DNA of 35,391 nt. Origin: Candidatus Halobonum tyrrellensis G22. Lineage in GTDB: Archaea; Halobacteriota; Halobacteria; Halobacteriales; Haloferacaceae. Numbering within the stretch: the first letter of the stretch is position 1; every line of letters begins with the position of its first letter. A model generated the notes under the pieces. It ran no database searches and had not been told where the DNA came from. It saw only the letters and a list, made by a program, of their open reading frames with translations. Made by a program: the position numbers and the translations under genes. The stretch lies in the NCBI RefSeq assembly GCF_000495475.1, contig NZ_ASGZ01000043.1, forward strand, positions 1-35,391, written 5' to 3'. Below are positions 31,352 through 35,391 of the stretch, piece after piece.

Positions 31352-32209
31352 GTGCGACTCGTATGTCACGGCGGCGCCGGCGGGGCGCCCGACGAACCCG
31401 ACCCCCGACAGGGGGTCCTCGACGAGGCGGCCGAGACCGGCGCCGCGGCCGACGGCGCGGTCGAGGCGGTCGTCGCGGCGGCCGACGTGTTGGAGGGCGA
31501 CGAGCGGTTCAACGCGGGCGTCGGCGGCGCGGTCCAGTCGGACGGCGTCGTCCGCACGGACGCGGGGCTGATGACGAGCGACCGCGACGCGGGCGCGGTG
31601 GCCTCGCTCGCGGGCGTCGAGAACGCCGCGGCGGCCGCGCGCGTCGTCATGGAGGAGACGCCCCACGTGTTCGTCGCCGGCGACCACGCGGTCGACCTCG
31701 CCGCCGAGTTCGGCGTCGGGACGGGCGTCGACCTGTCGACCGACGCGACCCGCGAGCGGTTCGAGTCCGCGGACCCGCCCGACGGGAGCCCCCGCGAGCA
31801 CCTGGCGTGGGTCGACGAGCGGTACGCGGGTCACGACACGGTGGGCGCGGTGGCGTACGACCCCGCGGCCGACGAGTTCGCCGCCTGCACCTCGACCGGC
31901 GGCCGGTTCTTCGCGCTCGCGGGCCGGGTGGGCGACGTGCCACAGGTCGGGTCGGGGTTCTTCGCGGCGCCCGCGGGCGCCGCGAGCGCGACCGGCGCGG
32001 GCGAGGATATCGCGAAGGCGACGCTCACCCGCCGGGCGGTCCGCCACCTGGAGGCGGGTTCGAGCGCGCAGGGAGCCGCCGACCGCGCGATGGCGGAGTT
32101 CGGCGAACTCACCGGGTCGGACGCGGGCGTCATCGTCCAAGACGAGGCGGGGGTCGGAAGCGCGTTCAACACCGAGGCGATGCAGACGGCGGTCGCGCGG
32201 TCCGAGTGA
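31352..32209 (+). CDS. Isoaspartyl peptidase/L-asparaginase (Ntn hydrolase)
   Basis: This 285-residue plant-type asparaginase precursor starts MRLVCHGGAG. RFNAGVGGAVQSDG (52-65) and HDTVGAVAYD with the autoprocessing nucleophile T163 follow. STGG (181-184) and GRVGDVPQVGSGFFA (191-205) complete the substrate pocket. The protein would self-cleave before T163 into alpha and beta subunits. It hydrolyses isoaspartyl dipeptides or asparagine and probably helps protein repair and turnover. Start GTG, leaderless by promoter position. Convergent with the GNAT gene, stops 1 nt apart. Confidence 0.93.
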   Translation: MRLVCHGGAGGAPDEPDPRQGVLDEAAETGAAADGAVEAVVAAADVLEGDERFNAGVGGAVQSDGVVRTDAGLMTSDRDAGAVASLAGVENAAAAARVVMEETPHVFVAGDHAVDLAAEFGVGTGVDLSTDATRERFESADPPDGSPREHLAWVDERYAGHDTVGAVAYDPAADEFAACTSTGGRFFALAGRVGDVPQVGSGFFAAPAGAASATGAGEDIAKATLTRRAVRHLEAGSSAQGAADRAMAEFGELTGSDAGVIVQDEAGVGSAFNTEAMQTAVARSE

Positions 32210-32210
32210 C

Positions 32211-32738
32211 TCACGCGTCGAGTCGTTTGCGCATCTCGACTACGCTCCCCGTCACGCCGTCGGCGTCCCCGCCGAACTCGTGGGGGAGTTCCACCACCCG
32301 CTCGTAGCCGCGCGCCTCGTAGAAGGGGACGGCGTTCAGCGCCGCGTGGAGACCGAGCGCCGTGAGACCCCGCTCGCGGGCGCGCCGCTCCAGTTCCGCG
32401 AGCAGCGCCGACCCGACGCCCTCGCGCGCCGCGTCGGGGCGAACGTACACCGCGCGGACCTCGCCGGTCCACGGTCCCGCGCGCACCCGCTGGAAGTAGT
32501 CGCCGCCGTGCGGGCGGAGTTCGCCGAACCCCACCACCCGGCCGTCGGCGGCGTCCTCGGCGACGACGAACTCCGCGCCGTCGGGCGTCGTCTCGTAGTC
32601 GGCGGCGGTCGGGTCGCCCGCCCACGCCGTCACCTGCTCGGCGTCGTAGCCCGCGGAACCCAACCCGCGGATGGACGCCGCGTGGACCTCGCGGACCGCC
32701 TCGGCATCCGCCGGGGTCGCGTCGCGGAGCGTGACCAT
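32211..32738 (-). CDS. GNAT-family N-acetyltransferase
   Basis: In this 175-residue GNAT-fold protein VTLRDATPADAEAVREVHAAS opens beta1-alpha1 (positions 2-22). GEVRAVYVRPDAAREGVGSALLAELERRA contains the acetyl-CoA-binding V-x5-G-x-G-type loop (REGVGS, about 109-114). GLTALGLHAALNAVPFYEARGYERV is the C-terminal motif B (beta5 to beta6). It transfers an acetyl group from acetyl-CoA to an unknown amine. ATG start. It diverges from the GrpB gene across 96 bp. Confidence 0.9.
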   Translation of the reverse strand: MVTLRDATPADAEAVREVHAASIRGLGSAGYDAEQVTAWAGDPTAADYETTPDGAEFVVAEDAADGRVVGFGELRPHGGDYFQRVRAGPWTGEVRAVYVRPDAAREGVGSALLAELERRARERGLTALGLHAALNAVPFYEARGYERVVELPHEFGGDADGVTGSVVEMRKRLDA

Positions 32739-32834
32739 GCAGGGCGTTCACACCCCGGGCGCATCAAGACCGTCGGTCGGGCGGGTCGGCGACGCACCGA
32801 AACCGACTCGGCGGCACCTACCGCTCGTGGACCC

Positions 32835-33365
32835 GTGCCCGAGTCCACTGTCGAGATAGTCGACTACGACCCCGCCTGGCCGACCCTGTTCGAGCGCGAG
32901 GCGGAGCGCATGCGCGCCGTCGTCGACGACCACGTGGTCAGCATCGAGCACGTGGGCAGCACGGCGGTACCCGGACTCGCGGCCAAACCGATCGTCGACG
33001 TCTGCCCGGTGATCGAGGACGCGGACGGGGTTCGGACCGTCAGCGACCTGCTGGACGACGCCGGCTGGCCTCGCGCGCGCGAGCGCGGCGACGCCTGGGT
33101 CGAACACCAGCGGGTCGCCGACTCCGGGCAGGAGTACAACGTCCGCGTTCGACCCCGCGAGGTCGCCATCGAGCGGTACCTCCTCGTCAGGGAGTACCTA
33201 CGCGCCCATCCCGACGCGCGCGACGAGTACGCCCGCATCAAGCGCGGGGCCGCCGAGACGTACCCCGACGACGTCGAGCGCTACACGCTGGCGAAAAGCG
33301 GGACCGTCGAGCGTATCAGGGAACGAGCCCGCGAGGCGGGATACGCGGATCGCATCGACCTTTGA
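32835..33365 (+). CDS. GrpB/UPF0157 nucleotidyltransferase-like protein
   Basis: This 176-residue protein of the GrpB (UPF0157) family has VEIVDYDPAWPTLFEREAERM near the N-terminus. The signature VSIEHVGSTAVPGLAAKPIV follows (about 35-54), with Asp in VDVCPV as the presumed metal-binding acid. The family has a nucleotidyltransferase fold; activity is mostly unproven, although GrpB in some bacteria is linked to CoA or glutamate-rich partners. Start is GTG at 32835; no convincing TATA-like box. The C-terminal helices (ERIRERAREAGYADRIDL) complete the domain. Confidence 0.9.
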   Translation: MPESTVEIVDYDPAWPTLFEREAERMRAVVDDHVVSIEHVGSTAVPGLAAKPIVDVCPVIEDADGVRTVSDLLDDAGWPRARERGDAWVEHQRVADSGQEYNVRVRPREVAIERYLLVREYLRAHPDARDEYARIKRGAAETYPDDVERYTLAKSGTVERIRERAREAGYADRIDL

Positions 33366-33479
33366 ACGCCGGGACGACCGGAGACGCGCGTCCGTCCAGA
33401 CCCGAGACGAGCTAGTTCACCCACGGAACTGCGAGCGAGCGGACGCGTCGGGTCGACGCCGAGCGTGTGGACTGCCCGC

Positions 33480-34343
33480 TCAGCCGCCCGCGACCGCGAA
33501 CAGCAGGGCGTTGTGGACGCCCGGCCCGAGTCCGACCGCGGTCACGAGCGCGAGCAGGGCGTTCCCCTCGCGGGGCGCCTCCTCGGCGGCGGGCGCGATA
33601 ACCGCGACCACGACGCACGCGACGGCGAGTTTCACCAGGACGAACAGCCAGCCCGCCCCGAGCGTCGGCTCGGTCGGCAGGCCCGCGGCGAACTCGATGA
33701 TGAGCCGCGAGAGCGGCGTCCGCTCACCGTAGCCCAGCAGGTCGACCCCGACGGCCGTGGTGAGACCGTCGACGCCGTGAGCCGCGACGGCGAGCGCGCC
33801 CGCCGTGCCGGTCACCGCCGCGGGGTCGTACGCCGCGAAGAGGAGCCGCGCCGCGACGACTCCGAGCGCGGCGCCCCCGAGGAGACCGAGACCGGGCAAC
33901 GCCGGCGCGAACGTCCCCCGGCCCGCGCCGTAGGCGGCGACGCCGGCGAGGACGACGGCGAGGGCGACGGTACCGACGACCGCGAGCGTCCGTGCGTCGC
34001 CGGAGCCGTGGCCCGCCTCGCTCCCGACACTGTCGCCGCCGACCGACAGCGCCGCGAGCCAGACCCCGCCCGCGAGCGCGGCGGTCGTGAGGTAGGCGGA
34101 CGGCGTGCCGAACAGCGGCCGGAGGGGAGTCGGGAGCGCGCCGAGCACGTAGAGAACGTGCCCGCCCGCGCCGACGCACATCCAGGGGACGAGCGCGAGG
34201 ACGTGCCGCTCGCCGAACGGCGGGTCGCGCGCGCGCAGGACGTAGCCCACGGCCGCGAGCGCGACAGCCAGGACGAGCAGGTAGCCGAGCGGGGGGAGCG
34301 CGAACCCCTCGGGGAGCACCTGTAGTTGGAGCGAGTCGTACAC
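33480..34343 (-). CDS. DUF63-family integral membrane protein
   Basis: This 287-residue protein has about seven or eight hydrophobic helices spanning nearly the whole length. The N-terminal [39 protein letters not shown] and [26 protein letters not shown] are typical of archaeal DUF63 proteins of unknown function. It is probably an enzyme or transporter in the membrane. The frame is open far upstream, but the GTG at 34343 is set by a TATA-like box 28 nt before it. It diverges from deoC; both boxes lie in the 103-bp gap. Confidence 0.85.
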   Translation of the reverse strand: MYDSLQLQVLPEGFALPPLGYLLVLAVALAAVGYVLRARDPPFGERHVLALVPWMCVGAGGHVLYVLGALPTPLRPLFGTPSAYLTTAALAGGVWLAALSVGGDSVGSEAGHGSGDARTLAVVGTVALAVVLAGVAAYGAGRGTFAPALPGLGLLGGAALGVVAARLLFAAYDPAAVTGTAGALAVAAHGVDGLTTAVGVDLLGYGERTPLSRLIIEFAAGLPTEPTLGAGWLFVLVKLAVACVVVAVIAPAAEEAPREGNALLALVTAVGLGPGVHNALLFAVAGG

Positions 34344-34367
34344 GGGTTGGTCGCTCGCCGGGGGCGG

Positions 34368-34375
34368 TGAAAGCG
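34368..34375 (-). promoter_or_regulatory. TATA-like box for the DUF63 gene
   Basis: CGCTTTCA on the minus strand is centred 28 nt before the GTG at 34343. Confidence 0.45.
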
Positions 34376-34412
34376 TTGCGGATGCGGGCGCACGGCGGCG
34401 GGGGCGCGCGAT

Positions 34413-34421
34413 AGCTTTTCC
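34413..34421 (+). promoter_or_regulatory. TATA-like box for deoC
   Basis: AGCTTTTCC is centred about 29 nt before the GTG at 34447 and supports that start. Confidence 0.5.
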
Positions 34422-34446
34422 CCCTCGCCGGCCCACCGGGCGAGTC

Positions 34447-35097
34447 GTGCCCCCCGAGTTCACCCGAGCCGAGTTCGCCGCGCGCATCGACCACACGGTC
34501 CTCGGACCGGAGACGACCCCCGCCGACATCGAGCGGGTGGTCGACGAGGCGGCGGAGTACGGCACGAACGCCTGCATCCCGCCGTGTTACGTGTCGGCGG
34601 CGGCCGAACGCGCGCCCGACGTGACGCTCGCCACCGTCGTGGGGTTCCCCCACGGCCAACACGCCACCGACACCAAGCGCGACGAGGCCGAGCGGGCGTG
34701 GCGCGACGGCGCCGACGAACTCGACGCGGTGATCAACGTCGGACGGCTGAAGGCCGGCGACGACGACGCGGTCGAGTCGGAGATAGCCGAGATAGTCGCC
34801 GCCGTCCCGCTGCCGGTGAAGGTGATACTCGAGACGGCGCTGCTCACCGACGACGAGAAACGCCGGGCGTGTGCGGCCGCCCGCGACGCCGACGCGGCGT
34901 TCGTGAAGACCTCCACGGGGTTTTCCGACGGCGGCGCGACGGTCGCGGACGTCGAACTCATGAGCGAGTACCTCCCCGTGAAGGCGAGCGGCGGCGTCGG
35001 CAGCTACGAGGAGGCGCTGGCGATGTTCGACGCGGGCGCCGAGCGGGTCGGCGCGTCGTCGGGCGTCGACATCGTGCGCGGCCACCCCGACGTCTGA
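34447..35097 (+). CDS. deoC: Deoxyribose-phosphate aldolase
   Basis: This 216-residue class I aldolase splits 2-deoxyribose 5-phosphate into glyceraldehyde 3-phosphate and acetaldehyde. The Schiff-base lysine is K154 (FVKTSTGF) and the proton-relay lysine K179 (PVKASGG). D93 (ELDAVINVG) and the C-terminal phosphate-binding SGG/GASSG motifs are present. [11 protein letters not shown] near 14 marks the N-terminus. Length and motifs match archaeal DeoC. GTG start, probably leaderless. It would connect to the nucleoside phosphorylase at 10265 in deoxynucleoside salvage, though the genes are 24 kb apart. Confidence 0.95.
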   Translation: MPPEFTRAEFAARIDHTVLGPETTPADIERVVDEAAEYGTNACIPPCYVSAAAERAPDVTLATVVGFPHGQHATDTKRDEAERAWRDGADELDAVINVGRLKAGDDDAVESEIAEIVAAVPLPVKVILETALLTDDEKRRACAAARDADAAFVKTSTGFSDGGATVADVELMSEYLPVKASGGVGSYEEALAMFDAGAERVGASSGVDIVRGHPDV

Positions 35098-35140
35098 CCC
35101 GAGACTCGCGCGCCGTCGCCCGACCCGCAGGCCGCCGGGG

Positions 35141-35391
35141 TCACTCCAGTACGACGATTCCGGGCGCGCCGTCGACGTCGTCGGCGACGGCGAACACCGC
35201 GCCGTCGGCGACCGCGACCGCGCGCGGCGAGACGTCGTGCGTCCAGCGTTCGGTCCCCAGTCGGTAGGGACCCGCGCCGGTCCCGCCGCCGAGCGCGAGC
35301 GCGCGGAGCTTCCCCCCGACGCCGACGTACAGCGTGTCGCCCGCGGCCGCCGGCGCCGACGCGGGCGCCCCGGCGCCGTTGTCGATCGACC
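35141..35391 (-). CDS. PQQ-like beta-propeller protein, C-terminal fragment
   Basis: The stop TGA is at 35141-35143 and the frame stays open to the window edge, giving 82 residues of a C-terminus. Repeated short beta-strand phrases with AAGDTLYVGVGGKLRALALG and ADGAVFAVADD end in GIVVLE, resembling the blades of PQQ-binding-like (BamB-type) propellers. The start lies beyond the window. Such proteins in haloarchaea are often exported and of unknown role. Confidence 0.65.
   Translation of the reverse strand, partial: SIDNGAGAPASAPAAAGDTLYVGVGGKLRALALGGGTGAGPYRLGTERWTHDVSPRAVAVADGAVFAVADDVDGAPGIVVLE

Noticed and set aside
31120-32307. 395-codon frame overlapping the asparaginase gene in another phase
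   Set aside because: Extremely Arg/Gly-rich with no domain; the overlapping frame carries all asparaginase motifs.

Overview
The window is chromosomal DNA from a haloarchaeon (class Halobacteria). The signs are very high GC content with a strong GC bias at codon position 3, strongly acidic Asp/Glu-rich proteins, many GTG starts, and TATA-like boxes about 26-28 nt in front of start codons, as expected for leaderless archaeal transcripts. Typical haloarchaeal families are present: archaeal type II methionine aminopeptidase, class I HMG-CoA reductase, aSUI1, DUF63, and proteins resembling DUF6360 and DUF5817. I see no rRNA or tRNA gene, CRISPR array, insertion sequence, integrase or phage gene. 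This reads as core chromosome rather than an island.

Layout. 1-792: 3' truncated TrkA-C-like membrane protein. 875-7411: nitrate assimilation locus. nirA, a DUF6360-like gene, a tiny disordered ORF and nasA run leftward; a NarK/NasB-type nitrate transporter runs rightward. They are separated by about 790 bp holding several inverted repeats. 7506-10990: K+ channel with an RCK domain, then a leftward nucleoside phosphorylase/HPP-UspA pair. 11098-14581: PPP-type metallophosphatase and polyphosphate kinase Ppk1 in one unit. 14828-17931: methionine aminopeptidase, a small zinc-ribbon protein, a HIT protein and an ArsR-like regulator with two Cys4 sites. 17934-21878: a small membrane protein and a tightly overlapping nadA-nadB-nadC operon for de novo NAD synthesis. 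22230-29263: amidohydrolase, HMG-CoA reductase, small membrane protein, methyltransferase, DUF5817-like protein, cupin, aSUI1 and isocitrate dehydrogenase. 29466-31016: a two-gene unit encoding a Tat-exported protein of unknown function and a membrane-anchored acidic Thr/Pro/Gly-rich protein. 31352-35391: isoaspartyl peptidase/asparaginase, GNAT, GrpB, DUF63, DeoC and the end of a PQQ-type beta-propeller.

How the genes fit together. NarK imports nitrate, NasA reduces it to nitrite and NirA reduces nitrite to ammonium. NadA/B/C make nicotinate mononucleotide. DeoC and the nucleoside phosphorylase are both nucleoside-catabolic functions, but at separate loci. Ppk1 and its phosphatase partner point to polyphosphate or phospho-nucleotide metabolism.

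No clearly new multi-gene system such as a defence cassette is evident. The best leads are: (i) the nirA/narK intergenic region with mutually exclusive stems; (ii) a 56-codon ORF in frame with nasA and cut off from it by one TGA; (iii) a PPP phosphatase with GNNE in place of GNHE, coupled to ppk1; (iv) the uncharacterised Tat-exported/membrane-anchored pair; (v) acidic low-complexity inserts in HmgA, NadB and Ppk1; and (vi) two tandem-repeat clusters between the amidohydrolase gene and nadA.
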